Shown: positions 1 to 8,960 of the stretch, in pieces
Layout: each line of letters begins with the position of its first letter
Position numbering within the stretch: the first letter of the stretch is position 1
Assembly (NCBI RefSeq): GCF_004016515.1
Contig: NZ_SACT01000006.1
Span: forward strand, 237,159 to 301,158
Reading direction: 5' to 3'
Origin: Rubrivivax albus
GTDB lineage: Bacteria > Pseudomonadota > Gammaproteobacteria > Burkholderiales > Burkholderiaceae_C
DNA length: 64,000 bases
Made by a program: the position numbers and the translations under genes
The notes under the pieces: generated by a model
Told to the model about the DNA's origin: nothing
What the model saw: only the letters and a program-made list of their open reading frames with translations
Databases searched by the model: none

Positions 1-1535
1 ATGCGCTCGTACACCGTGGCCAGGCGGCCTTCGGCCTGCAGCCGTGGCCACAGCGTCTGGTGCACCTGCAGCGCCATCTCGCTGTCCTCGCCGCTGTAGG
101 TGGTGGCGGTGGCCACGTCCACCTGCGCGAACGGGATCTGGTGCGCGCCCTTGCCGCACAGGTCCTCGTAGCTCAGGCCCTTGCGGCCCAGGTGGCGCTC
201 GGCCAGCTTCTCCAGGCTGTGGCCCAGGTGGGCCTCGAGCACGTAGCTCTCCAGCATGGTGTCGTGCGCCACGCCACCCAACGCGATGCCGTGGTTGGCG
301 AAGACGTGCAGGTCGTACTTCAGGTTCTGGCCGACCTTGGGCCGGTTGGCATTCTCCAGCCAGGGCTTCAGGGCCGCCAGCACGTCGGCCAGCGGCAGCT
401 GCTCGGGCGCGTCGGGGCCGGTGTGCCCTGTCGGCACGTAGGCGGCGCGGCCCGGCTCGACCGCGAAGCTGATGCCGACGATGTGCGCCGCCATCGGGTC
501 CAGCGAATCGGTCTCGGTGTCCACCGCAACCAGGTCGGCCGCCATCAGTCGATCGACCCAGGCCTGCAGACGGTCCATCGACGTGATGGTCTCGTATTCG
601 CGTGCGAGTTCGACCTTTGGCGCTTCGGCGGCGGGCGCCGCCTGCGGGTCCACACCCAGATCGCTCTCGAGTTCACGCTTCCAGGTACGGAATCCGAGGC
701 GGTCGTAGAACGCCAGCAGCGCCTCGCGCTGCACCGGCCCCAGCGCCAGTCCCTCCAGCGCCGGCCAGCCCGGCACGTGGCCGTCCAGGTCGCAATCGGT
801 CACCACGGTGATCAGCTTGCGGCCGGTGGGCAGCCAATCGAGCGCCTTGCGCAGGTTCTCGCCAGCCACGCCCTTGATCGTGTCGGCCGCAGCCACCACG
901 CCGTCGAGGCTGCCGTGCTCGCCGATCCACTTCACCGCGGTCTTCGGGCCGACCTTGTCGACGCCGGGCACGTTGTCCACGGTGTCACCGATCAGCGTCA
1001 GGTAGTCGACGATGCGGTCAGGCGGCACGCCGAACTTGGCCTGTACACCGGCCTCGTCCAGCAGCTCCGGTGGCTTGGCCATGGTGTTGATCAGGCTGAC
1101 CTGCGGCGTGACCAGCTGCGCCAGGTCCTTGTCGCCTGTGGAGATCATCACCCGGTGGCCGCTGGCCGACGCCGTGCGGGCGAGCGTGCCGATGGCGTCG
1201 TCGGCCTCGATGCCGGGCACCACCAGCACCGGCCAGCCGAGCAGGCGCACCACCTCGTGGATGGGCTCGATCTGCGCGCGCAGGTCATCGGGCATCGGCG
1301 CGCGGTTGGCCTTGTAGGCCGGGTACCAGTCATCGCGGAAGGTCGGGCCGCTGGCGTCGAACACGCAGGCTGCGTGCTCGGCCGGGTAGCGCTCACGCAG
1401 CCACTTCATCATCGCCACCATGCCGTGGATGGCGCCGGTGGGAAAACCGTCGGGCGAGCGCAGATCCGGCATCGCGTGATAGGCGCGGTACAGGTAGCTG
1501 GAGCCGTCGACCAGCAGCATCAGGGGTGCATCCAT
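1..1535 (-). CDS. polA: DNA polymerase I, N-terminal part (runs off the window)
   Basis: DNA polymerase I acts in Okazaki-fragment maturation and repair synthesis. About 511 codons are visible; the polymerase domain lies beyond the left edge. The protein opens with LLVDGSSYLYRAYHAMP, the signature start of the 5'-3' flap nuclease domain (about residues 1–290). That domain continues with FDASGPTFRDDWYPAYK and a helix-hairpin-helix region around GDTVDNVPGV. The 3'-5' proofreading domain follows and keeps its acidic motifs: DTETDSL (Exo I), NLKYD (Exo II) and YSGED (Exo III), so proofreading looks intact. ATG at 1535 is chosen as start; an in-frame Met five codons later is possible. It is divergent from the small gene at 1571 with only about 35 bp between them. 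Confidence 0.95.
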   Translation of the reverse strand, partial: MDAPLMLLVDGSSYLYRAYHAMPDLRSPDGFPTGAIHGMVAMMKWLRERYPAEHAACVFDASGPTFRDDWYPAYKANRAPMPDDLRAQIEPIHEVVRLLGWPVLVVPGIEADDAIGTLARTASASGHRVMISTGDKDLAQLVTPQVSLINTMAKPPELLDEAGVQAKFGVPPDRIVDYLTLIGDTVDNVPGVDKVGPKTAVKWIGEHGSLDGVVAAADTIKGVAGENLRKALDWLPTGRKLITVVTDCDLDGHVPGWPALEGLALGPVQREALLAFYDRLGFRTWKRELESDLGVDPQAAPAAEAPKVELAREYETITSMDRLQAWVDRLMAADLVAVDTETDSLDPMAAHIVGISFAVEPGRAAYVPTGHTGPDAPEQLPLADVLAALKPWLENANRPKVGQNLKYDLHVFANHGIALGGVAHDTMLESYVLEAHLGHSLEKLAERHLGRKGLSYEDLCGKGAHQIPFAQVDVATATTYSGEDSEMALQVHQTLWPRLQAEGRLATVYER

Positions 1536-1570
1536 CGGGGGATTGTGGCGCGGCTCGTAGAATCACGACC

Positions 1571-1849
1571 ATGCTACGCGCGACGACCGCCACCTTGCTG
1601 GCGCTGCTGGCCCTGGCGCCGCTGGAGGCCCTGGCCGCCCCCGAACCCGCGGTGCAGCGCAGCGTGCAGGAAGACGACAACGTGCGCCTGGAGGAACTGC
1701 GGGTGCGCGGCGTCAACCAGCGCCTGGTGGTGCAGCCCAAGGCGGCCAGCGCGCCCGCCTACGAGATCCTGCCGGCCGACCCCGGCCGCGACGCCGCCCA
1801 GGACCGGCGCAGCGCCGGCCAGCGCGTCTGGCGGCTCTTTTCGTTCTGA
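1571..1849 (+). CDS. Small exported DUF2782-like protein
   Basis: A 92-residue protein with a clear signal peptide (hydrophobic stretch to about residue 22, ending ALAAPEP). The mature part has the pattern VRLEELRVRGVNQRLVV, then PAYEILP, then a C-terminal WRLFSF. This resembles the short DUF2782 family that sits beside polA in many proteobacteria; that family assignment is from memory of its pattern. No catalytic residues are apparent and the function is unknown. It is followed 7 bp later by thrB and is probably co-transcribed with it. Confidence 0.7.
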   Translation: MLRATTATLLALLALAPLEALAAPEPAVQRSVQEDDNVRLEELRVRGVNQRLVVQPKAASAPAYEILPADPGRDAAQDRRSAGQRVWRLFSF

Positions 1850-1856
1850 GGCCACC

Positions 1857-2837
1857 ATGGCCGTCTACACCGCCGTCCCGGAGGACGATGCCCGCGCGCT
1901 CGTGGCCCGGTTGGGGCTGGGCCGCCTGACCCGCTTCGAGGGCATCCGCGGCGGCATCGAGAACAGCAACTGGTTCGTCGACACCGACGGTGGCCCGGGG
2001 ACCGGCCGCTATGTGCTGACGCTGTTCGAGCGCCTGCAGCCCGCCGAACTGCCGTACTACCTCGGCCTGATGCAGCACCTGGCCGCGCGCGGCATCCCGG
2101 TGCCCGACCCGCAGCCCGACGCGGCCGGCGCACTGCAGTTCACGCTGCAGGGCAAGCCCGCCGCACTGCTGACGCGGCTGGACGGCAGCCACCGGCTGGC
2201 GCCCGACCTGCACCACTGCACCCAGGTGGGCGCGGTGCTGGCGCGCCTGCACCTGGCCGCGCGGGACTACCACCACGAGCAGGACCACCCGCGCGGGCTG
2301 GCCTGGTGGGAAGCCACCGTGCCGACGGTCCTGCCGTATCTGGGCGCGGACCACGCCGCCCTGCTGCGCGACGAACTGGCCTTCCAGCAGGCCGTGGCCG
2401 GCTCGGCCGACTCCCTGGCCCTGCCGCGCGGCCCGATCCACGCCGACCTGTTCCGCGACAACGTGATGTTCGACGGCCTGCCGGCGCACGAGAAGCTCAC
2501 CGGCCTGCTGGACTTCTTCTTTGCCGGCACCGACGCGTGGCTGTTCGACATCGCCGTGTGCCTGAACGACTGGTGCATCGACCTCGACAGCGGCCGCCTG
2601 GACGAAGCCCGCGCCACCGCCTTCGTCGCCGCCTACGCCGCCGAACGCCCGCTGACACCGGCGGAACACCGCCTGATGCCGGCCATGCTGCGTGCCGCGG
2701 CGTTCCGCTTCTGGCTGTCCCGCCTGTGGGACCTGCACCTGCCGCGGCCGGCGGCGCTGCTCAAGCCCCACGACCCCACGCATTTCGAGCGTGTGCTGCG
2801 CGAGCGCCTGGAGCGCCCGTGGCACCCGCCCAGCTGA
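1857..2837 (+). CDS. thrB: Homoserine kinase (aminoglycoside-phosphotransferase fold)
   Basis: Phosphorylates L-homoserine to O-phosphohomoserine in threonine synthesis, in the cytoplasm. At 326 residues it matches the ThrB form of Pseudomonas and Burkholderiales, which has the choline/aminoglycoside kinase fold and is unrelated to the GHMP-type E. coli ThrB. Seen in sequence: N-terminal GIRGGIENSNWFV (nucleotide-binding loop region), catalytic loop HADLFRDNV near residue 195, and LLDFFFAGTDAWLFD, which supplies the metal-binding Asp. Start ATG 1857 lies 7 bp after the preceding gene. The BPSS1780-type membrane protein starts 5 bp downstream, so the three plus-strand genes likely form one transcript. 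Confidence 0.93.
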   Translation: MAVYTAVPEDDARALVARLGLGRLTRFEGIRGGIENSNWFVDTDGGPGTGRYVLTLFERLQPAELPYYLGLMQHLAARGIPVPDPQPDAAGALQFTLQGKPAALLTRLDGSHRLAPDLHHCTQVGAVLARLHLAARDYHHEQDHPRGLAWWEATVPTVLPYLGADHAALLRDELAFQQAVAGSADSLALPRGPIHADLFRDNVMFDGLPAHEKLTGLLDFFFAGTDAWLFDIAVCLNDWCIDLDSGRLDEARATAFVAAYAAERPLTPAEHRLMPAMLRAAAFRFWLSRLWDLHLPRPAALLKPHDPTHFERVLRERLERPWHPPS

Positions 2838-2842
2838 AACCC

Positions 2843-3655
2843 ATGCCGCTGTCCCTGAAGACCCCTCATCCTGCCCGCGGTGCGCAGTGGGTGCGCGACG
2901 CCTTCCGCCTCTTCGCCAAGCGGCCGATGGCCTTTGCCGGGCTGTTCTTCGTGTTCCTGTTCGTCGCCCTGCTGATCGGCCTGGTGCCCGTGGTCGGCCC
3001 GCTGCTGCAGATGGCGATGCTGCCGATGCTGTCGCTGGGCTTCATGGTGGCGTCGGCCTCGGCGCTGCAGGGCGGGCCGGTGCACCCGGGCCAGTTCGTC
3101 GAGCCGCTGGGCGGCGACGCACAGCGCCGTGGCCGGCTGCTGGCGCTGTGCCTGGCCTATGGCGTGGGGGCCATCGGCGTGCTGCTGCTGGCCAATGTGG
3201 TCTCCGGCGGGCAGCTCGGTGAACTGCAGCGGCTGGTGGGCACGGGCGAGGCCTCGCAGCCGGAGATCGACGCCATGGCCGCCGACCGTGGCGTCTTCGT
3301 CGGCACCGTGTTCGCGCTGCTGGCCGCCGGGCTGCTGTCGGTGCCGTTCTGGCACGCACCGGCCCTGGTGTACTGGGGTGGCCAGGGCGTGGCGCAGTCG
3401 CTGTTCTCCAGCACGCTGGCCGTCTGGCGCGCCAAGGGCGCCTTCCTGGTCTATGCGCTGGCCTGGTTCGGCATGGCCGCGGCGTCGGGCCTGATCACGG
3501 CGCTGCTGCTCGGGCTGCTGGGGGCGCCGCAGCTCGTCGGCCTGATGGCCCTGGTGTTCGGGCTGATGTTCTCCACCGCGTTCTACGTGTCGCTGGTGTT
3601 CAGCTTCCACGACTGCTTCGGGCAGGCGGGCACGCCCGCACCCGACGCCGGCTGA
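2843..3655 (+). CDS. BPSS1780-family integral membrane protein
   Basis: A 270-residue hydrophobic protein with about five to six membrane segments: residues about 30–60 (AGLFFVFLFVALLIGLV), a segment near 65–75, one near 100–120, one near 150–165, and a C-terminal pair. It matches the pattern of the BPSS1780 family, common in Burkholderiales next to thrB and uvrD. No enzyme motif is visible and the function is unknown. ATG 2843 starts 5 bp after the thrB stop. It converges with uvrD, with 4 bp between stops. Confidence 0.8.
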   Translation: MPLSLKTPHPARGAQWVRDAFRLFAKRPMAFAGLFFVFLFVALLIGLVPVVGPLLQMAMLPMLSLGFMVASASALQGGPVHPGQFVEPLGGDAQRRGRLLALCLAYGVGAIGVLLLANVVSGGQLGELQRLVGTGEASQPEIDAMAADRGVFVGTVFALLAAGLLSVPFWHAPALVYWGGQGVAQSLFSSTLAVWRAKGAFLVYALAWFGMAAASGLITALLLGLLGAPQLVGLMALVFGLMFSTAFYVSLVFSFHDCFGQAGTPAPDAG

Positions 3656-3659
3656 CGGA

Positions 3660-5978
3660 TCACTCGATCGGCGTCAGCTTCGCCACCGACAGCGCCAGCC
3701 ACTTCAGGCCGTGGCGGCCGAAATTGACCTGGGCGCGAGCGTCGTCGCCTTCGCCTTCCAGCGTCAGCAGCACGCCTTCGCCGAACTTGGTGTGGAACAC
3801 CGACTGCCCCACCTTCAGGCCATGGCTGCTGCGTGAGGACGCCATCGCCGCGGGCACCGGCGCCGGTTCCACGCGCCCGGCACCGACGATGCCCGACAAC
3901 CCGCTGCCGCGCGCCCAGGCCTCCTGGTAACTGCGCGCGTAGCCGCTGCCGAAGCCCTGCTGGCGCGGCGTGAGCCACTTCAGCGCGCCTTCCGGCAGCT
4001 CGTCGAAGAAGCGGCTCTTGACGTTGTAGCGCGTCTGGCCGTGCAGCAGCCGCGTCTGGCTGAAGCTCAGGTACAGGCGCTGGCGGGCGCGCGTGATCGC
4101 CACGTACATCAGCCGGCGCTCTTCCTCCAGCCCGTCGGCGTCGGACAGCGCGTTCTCGTGCGGGAACAGGCCCTCCTCGACGCCGGTGATGAACACGGCG
4201 TCGAACTCCAGCCCCTTGGCGCTGTGCACCGTCATCAGCTGCACGGCGTCGCTGCCGGCCTGGGCCTGGTTGTCGCCGGCCTCCAGGCTGGCGTGCGTCA
4301 GGAAGGCCGCCAGCGGGCTCATGATCTCGCCGGTGTCGGCATCCGGCACCACGCCCGCGGCGGCGTCGGGAGCCTGTTCGTCCACCGGCAGCGCCACCGC
4401 GTCCTTGCCGAAGCCTTCCTGGGTGACGAAGGCCTCGGCGGCGTTGACCAGTTCCTCGAGGTTCTCGATCCGGTCCTGGCCCTCGCGGTCGGTGCGGTAG
4501 AACGTGATCAGGCCGGAGTCTTCCAGCATCTGGCGGATGATCTCGCGCAGCGTCTGGCCCTGGGTGCGCTCGCGCAGGCCGTCGATCAGTGCCACAAAAC
4601 CGGCCAGCGCCACACCACCGCGACCGGCCACCGCACCCACGCTCTGCGCCAGGCTGCGGCCACTGGCCCGCGCCGCGTCCTGCAGCTGCTCGATGGTGCG
4701 CGCGCCGATGCCGCGCGTGGGGAAGTTCACCACGCGCAGGAAGCTGGTGTCGTCGTTGGCGTTCTCGATCAGCCGCAGGTAGGCCAGCGCATGCTTGACT
4801 TCGGCACGCTCGAAGAAGCGCAGGCCGCCGTAGACGCGGTACGGGATGCCGGCATTGAACAGCGCGCTCTCGATCACCCGGCTCTGCGCGTTGCTGCGGT
4901 AGAGCACGGCAATCTCCGCCAGCGCCGTGCCGGCGCGATGCAGCTGCTGCGCCTCGTCCAGCAGCCACTGCGCCTCGGCATAGTCGCTGGTGGCCTCGTG
5001 CACGCGCACGGGCTCGCCGGCGCCGGCGTCAGTGCGCAGGTTCTTGCCCAGGCGCTGCCGGTTGTGCGCGATCAGCGCGTTGGCCGAATCGAGGATGTTG
5101 CCGAAGCTGCGGTAGTTCTGTTCCAGCTTGACCACGCGCTCGACACGGTACTCGCGCTCGAAGTCGGCCATGTTGCCCACACGGGCGCCGCGGAAGGCGT
5201 AGATGCTCTGGTCGTCGTCGCCGACGGCGAACACCGCCTGCTCCCTGCCTGGGGGCGCGAACATCTTCAGCCACGCGTACTGCAGCCGGTTCGTGTCCTG
5301 GAACTCGTCGACCAGCAGGTGGCGGAAGCGGCGCTGGTAATGCTCGCGCAGCGCGTCGTTGTCGCGCATGAGCTCGTAGCTGCGCAGCATCAGTTCGGCG
5401 AAGTCGACCACGCCCTCGCGTTCGCACTGCGCCTCGTAGGCCTCGTACACGCGCACCAGGGTGCGGCCGTGCTCGTCGCGCACCTCCACGTCGCGCGGGC
5501 GCAGGCCCTCTTCCTTGCTGCCGGCGATGAACCACGTGACCTGCTTGGGCACGAAGCGCTCCTCGTCCAGGCCCATGGCCTTGATCACGCGCTTGACGGC
5601 CGAGAGCTGGTCGCTGCTGTCCAGGATCTGGAAGCCCTGCGGCAGGCCGGCAAGCTTCCAGTGCGCCCGCAGGAATCGGTTGCACAGGCCATGGAAGGTC
5701 CCGATCCACATGCCGCGCACGGCCACCGGCAGCATGGCGGACAGCCGGGTGAGCATCTCGCGCGCGGCCTTGTTGGTGAAGGTCACGGCCATCACGCCGC
5801 CGGGCGAGACCTGCCCTGTCTGCAGCAGCCAGGCGATGCGCGTGGTCAGCACCCGGGTCTTGCCCGACCCGGCGCCGGCCAGGATCAGCGCCGGCTCCGG
5901 GCCCAGCGTCACCGCGGCCAGCTGTTCGGGGTTCAGGCCCTGCAACAGGCGCGTTTCGGTGGCCGGGGCAATGCTCAT
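3660..5978 (-). CDS. uvrD: UvrD/Rep-family DNA helicase II
   Basis: Superfamily 1A 3'-5' DNA helicase acting in nucleotide excision and mismatch repair. At 772 residues it is slightly longer than E. coli UvrD (720). Seen: Q motif LNPEQLAAVT, Walker A AGAGSGKT (residues 34–41), motif Ia TFTNKAA, GTFHGLCNRFLR, Walker B LLVDEFQDTN near residue 220, motif III VGDDDQSIYAFRGA, motif IV QNYRS, motif V LMTVHSAKGLEF and motif VI YVAITRAR. The C-terminus carries the basic Tudor-like stretch (VFHTKFGEGVLL) used for RNA polymerase and DNA contacts in this family. All helicase motifs are intact. Confidence 0.95.
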   Translation of the reverse strand: MSIAPATETRLLQGLNPEQLAAVTLGPEPALILAGAGSGKTRVLTTRIAWLLQTGQVSPGGVMAVTFTNKAAREMLTRLSAMLPVAVRGMWIGTFHGLCNRFLRAHWKLAGLPQGFQILDSSDQLSAVKRVIKAMGLDEERFVPKQVTWFIAGSKEEGLRPRDVEVRDEHGRTLVRVYEAYEAQCEREGVVDFAELMLRSYELMRDNDALREHYQRRFRHLLVDEFQDTNRLQYAWLKMFAPPGREQAVFAVGDDDQSIYAFRGARVGNMADFEREYRVERVVKLEQNYRSFGNILDSANALIAHNRQRLGKNLRTDAGAGEPVRVHEATSDYAEAQWLLDEAQQLHRAGTALAEIAVLYRSNAQSRVIESALFNAGIPYRVYGGLRFFERAEVKHALAYLRLIENANDDTSFLRVVNFPTRGIGARTIEQLQDAARASGRSLAQSVGAVAGRGGVALAGFVALIDGLRERTQGQTLREIIRQMLEDSGLITFYRTDREGQDRIENLEELVNAAEAFVTQEGFGKDAVALPVDEQAPDAAAGVVPDADTGEIMSPLAAFLTHASLEAGDNQAQAGSDAVQLMTVHSAKGLEFDAVFITGVEEGLFPHENALSDADGLEEERRLMYVAITRARQRLYLSFSQTRLLHGQTRYNVKSRFFDELPEGALKWLTPRQQGFGSGYARSYQEAWARGSGLSGIVGAGRVEPAPVPAAMASSRSSHGLKVGQSVFHTKFGEGVLLTLEGEGDDARAQVNFGRHGLKWLALSVAKLTPIE

Positions 5979-6032
5979 CTGGGCATTCTAGGAGGCCCCA
6001 TCCAAGCCCTCGGCCCGGGCGCCACGTTCTGC

Positions 6033-7817
6033 TCAGATCTCCAGGTCGTGGGTGCCCAGCGTCTCGAGCGACATCAGCGTCATCGGCTCGGTGTCGCCGT
6101 CCCACCCGTCCCGCCGGGGCCGATCACGGTCCTGGAGCCAGGCGACCAGTTCCGCCGCGGGCATCGGCCGGCCCACCAGCCAGCCCTGCGCCTCGTGGCA
6201 CCCCAGCCGAGCCAGGCAACGCGCCTGGGCGGGCGTCTCCACGCCTTCGGCCACGACACGCATCTGAAGGCTGCGTCCCATGGCGACGATGGCCGAGGCG
6301 ATGGCCAGGTCTTCCCGGTCATGAGGCAGTTCCGCCACGAAGGATCGGTCGATCTTCAGCGTGTCCACATCGAGCCGCTTGAGCCGGCTGAGCGACGAGT
6401 GGCCGGTGCCGAAGTCGTCGATCGCCACCCGGACGCCCATGCGCGCAAAGGCGTCCAGCACATCGGTCGTGCCCGTGCGCTCCTCGAGCAGGAGACTTTC
6501 GGTGAGTTCCAGTTCCAACCGGCCCGGGTCCAGGCCGTGCTCTCGTACCGTGTCGTCCACCATCCGCGCCAGAAAGGGCTGCGCGAGTTGGCGCGGCGAC
6601 AGGTTGACGGCCATCACCAGCGGCGGCAGCCCCAGGCGGTCCCAGGACACCAAGTCGGCGCACGCGGTTCGCAGCACCCAGGCACCGACAGTCAGGATCA
6701 GCCGGGTGCTTTCGAGCACCGGGACGAACCGGTCGGGCGGTATCAGACCGCGCCCCGGGCGGCGCCAGCGCAGCAAGGCCTCCACGCCGACCACCCGGCC
6801 GGTCTCCAGTGACACCTTGGGCTGGTAGTGCAGCACGAACTCGTCGCGTTCGAGCGCACCACGCAGGCCGCTCTCGAGCTCGACGCGGGCTGCCGCCTGC
6901 GCACCCATCTCCGGGCTGAAAAAGCTGTAGGTGCCCCTGCCCCGCTGCTTGGACCGGTACATCGCCATGTCGGTCTCGCGCAGCAGGCGGTCGGGGTCGT
7001 CATGCCCGCCGTCGTAGAGCGCGATGCCGATGCTCGTGGACACCTGCAGTTCGGTGCGCCCCAGCCGGAACGTGGGCTCGAAGGCGTCGAGCACCCGCTG
7101 CGCCACCAGGGCCGCGTCCTCGGCACAGCCGATGCCCGGGACGATGACCGTGAACTCGTCGCCGCCGATGCGCGAGACATGCGCCCGCCCCTCGCCCAGC
7201 GCAAGACACAGCGTGTCGGCCACGTGGCGCAGGAGCGCATCGCCAGCCGCATGCCCCAGGCTGTCGTTGATGCGCTTGAAGTCGTCGAGGTCCAGGAACA
7301 TCAGGGCCAGCGCGACACCGCTGGCGCGGGCGCCGGCCATGGCCGAGGCCAGGTCGTCCTGGAACGCGCTGCGGTCGTTCAGACCGGTGAGCGGGTCGGT
7401 GCGGCGGGCTGGTCGCGCCGTCTCGGACGATCGGCCCACGACCGGGGGTGCGCCCGGCTGGATCAGGTAGACACCGAGACCCTCGGTGCCGTTCCAGGTG
7501 CCTGCATGGACGAGCAGTGCCGACCACACCTTGCCCCGTGGTCCCCGCAGCATGCGCCAGTGGGGCCCGGTCTGCGTGGGCAACAGGATGCCATCCCCCA
7601 CCAGCCAGTTGGACAACAACTGCCCCTGAAGCGCGGAGGGCGCCTCGCCCAGCAGGCGGGCCGCCACATCGGTGGCGCTGGTGATCCTGCCCGCGCTGTC
7701 GCAGACCACGACACCACAGTCGCTGCTGGCCAGGGCATCGAGCGCATCGTCACGCCGTCGGCGCGCGAACCAGCGGCGCGACCCGCCCGGGTCGTCATCG
7801 AAGGAGGCTGATCTCAT
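6033..7817 (-). CDS. PAS–GGDEF–EAL cyclic-di-GMP signalling protein
   Basis: A 594-residue soluble protein combining synthesis and breakdown modules for c-di-GMP. The N-terminus (about 20–130) looks like a PAS sensor (GVVVCDSAGRITSATDVAARLLG). A GGDEF domain follows with an exact GGDEF active site in SRIGGDEF, but the inhibitory I-site RxxD is absent at the expected position (RAHV). The EAL domain is complete: EALLRW, VNLSPRQL, ELTES, IDDFGTGHSSL, KIDRSFV, AEGVET and QGW. Both activities could therefore work, probably with PAS-dependent balance; that balance is inference. No membrane segment or signal peptide is seen. It is transcribed divergently from guaC and its cyclase partner. Confidence 0.9.
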   Translation of the reverse strand: MRSASFDDDPGGSRRWFARRRRDDALDALASSDCGVVVCDSAGRITSATDVAARLLGEAPSALQGQLLSNWLVGDGILLPTQTGPHWRMLRGPRGKVWSALLVHAGTWNGTEGLGVYLIQPGAPPVVGRSSETARPARRTDPLTGLNDRSAFQDDLASAMAGARASGVALALMFLDLDDFKRINDSLGHAAGDALLRHVADTLCLALGEGRAHVSRIGGDEFTVIVPGIGCAEDAALVAQRVLDAFEPTFRLGRTELQVSTSIGIALYDGGHDDPDRLLRETDMAMYRSKQRGRGTYSFFSPEMGAQAAARVELESGLRGALERDEFVLHYQPKVSLETGRVVGVEALLRWRRPGRGLIPPDRFVPVLESTRLILTVGAWVLRTACADLVSWDRLGLPPLVMAVNLSPRQLAQPFLARMVDDTVREHGLDPGRLELELTESLLLEERTGTTDVLDAFARMGVRVAIDDFGTGHSSLSRLKRLDVDTLKIDRSFVAELPHDREDLAIASAIVAMGRSLQMRVVAEGVETPAQARCLARLGCHEAQGWLVGRPMPAAELVAWLQDRDRPRRDGWDGDTEPMTLMSLETLGTHDLEI

Positions 7818-7918
7818 CGAGGCGCAGTAGAGGTTTCACAGGCTGACCAGGCGCCGGCCCGCTCCGTCATTTGTCGGCAGACCAGGGCGTCTCTTGAGGC
7901 CGAATGACTCGTGCGGCG

Positions 7919-7982
7919 TAAAATGCGGCACCGGCCCGGACATGTCGTCTTGGCCGGTTTTTTTTGCCCGGAGCGTGCCGCG
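7919..7982 (+). promoter_or_regulatory. guaC leader: -10 box, terminator-like hairpin and outer stem
   Basis: A TAAAAT -10-like box lies at 7919–7924. Just downstream is a 7-bp stem (7930–7936 with 7952–7958) followed directly by eight T, the form of an intrinsic terminator, only 25 bp before the guaC start. An outer 7-bp inverted repeat (7925–7931 with 7975–7981) flanks it; its right arm sits between the GGAG ribosome site (7970–7973) and the ATG. There is no upstream plus-strand gene that this hairpin could terminate, so an attenuator or translational switch for guaC is the natural reading. This is inference from sequence only. Confidence 0.5.
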
Positions 7983-8960
7983 ATGGAGATCTTCGACTAC
8001 GACAACATCCTGCTGCTGCCGCGCAAGTGCCGGGTGGACAGCCGCAGCGCGTGCGACACGTCCATCGTCTTCGGCGGCCGGCGCTTCGCGCTGCCGGTGG
8101 TGCCTAGCAACATGAAGACGGTGCTCGACGAGCCGATCGCGCAGATGCTGGCGCGCAGCGGCCACTTCTACGTGATGCACCGCTTCGACCTCGACAACGT
8201 GGCCTTCGCGCGCCGCATGCGCGAGCAGGGGCTGTTCGTGTCGATCAGCTCCGGCGTCAAGCCGGCCGACTTCGACGTCATCGACCGGCTGGCGGCCGAA
8301 GGCCTGGGCGCCGACTACATCACCATCGACATCGCCCACGGCCATGCCGACAGCGTGCGCCGCACCATCGAGCACATCAAGGCCAAGCTGCCGCAGACCT
8401 TCGTCATCGCCGGAAACGTGGCCACGCCAGAGGCCGTGATCGACCTCGAGAACTGGGGCGCCGACGCCACCAAGGTGGGCGTGGGCCCGGGAAAGGTCTG
8501 CATCACCAAGCTCAAGACCGGCTTCGGCACCGGCGGCTGGCAGCTCAGTGCGCTGAAATGGTGCTCGCGCGTGGCCACCAAGCCCATCATCGCCGACGGT
8601 GGCATCCGCCACCACGGCGACATCGCCAAGAGCGTGCGCTTCGGCGCCACGATGGTGATGATCGGCAGCCTGTTTGCCGGCCACGAGGAGAGCCCGGGGC
8701 AGACGGTGGAGGTCGACGGCCAGCGCTACAAGGAGTACTACGGCTCGGCGTCGGACTTCAACAAGGGCGAGTACAAGCACGTGGAGGGCAAGCGCATCCT
8801 CGAGCCGATCAAGGGCCACCTGGCCGACACGCTGCGCGAGATGCGCGAGGACCTGCAGAGCAGCATCAGCTACGCCGGCGGCACCGTGCTGGCCGACCTG
8901 AAGAAGGTCAACTACGTGATCCTGGGCGGCGAGAACGCCGGCGAGCACCTGTTCATGTGA
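7983..8960 (+). CDS. guaC: GMP reductase
   Basis: NADPH-dependent reductive deamination of GMP to IMP, the salvage step linking guanine to adenine nucleotides. 325 residues with the IMPDH/GMPR barrel. Seen: DYDNILLLP at the N-terminus, [13 protein letters not shown]-like GNVATPEA, the catalytic loop [11 protein letters not shown] with the nucleophile Cys at about residue 173, [11 protein letters not shown], and the flap [14 protein letters not shown]. It lacks CBS domains, as expected for GMPR rather than IMPDH. ATG 7983 has a GGAG ribosome site 9 bp upstream. Its stop overlaps the next gene's start (TGATG), so translation of the cyclase is probably coupled to it. Confidence 0.93.
   Translation: MEIFDYDNILLLPRKCRVDSRSACDTSIVFGGRRFALPVVPSNMKTVLDEPIAQMLARSGHFYVMHRFDLDNVAFARRMREQGLFVSISSGVKPADFDVIDRLAAEGLGADYITIDIAHGHADSVRRTIEHIKAKLPQTFVIAGNVATPEAVIDLENWGADATKVGVGPGKVCITKLKTGFGTGGWQLSALKWCSRVATKPIIADGGIRHHGDIAKSVRFGATMVMIGSLFAGHEESPGQTVEVDGQRYKEYYGSASDFNKGEYKHVEGKRILEPIKGHLADTLREMREDLQSSISYAGGTVLADLKKVNYVILGGENAGEHLFM

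Noticed and set aside
60..2837. A very long plus-strand open frame across the polA region (about 925 codons)
   Set aside because: Its first half is an open antisense frame of polA, produced by high GC. Only the thrB portion from 1857 has a protein signature and a sensible start.
4041..6812. A long plus-strand open frame across uvrD and the GGDEF–EAL gene
   Set aside because: Antisense shadow: Gln/His/Ala-rich composition, no domain, while the minus strand encodes clear proteins.
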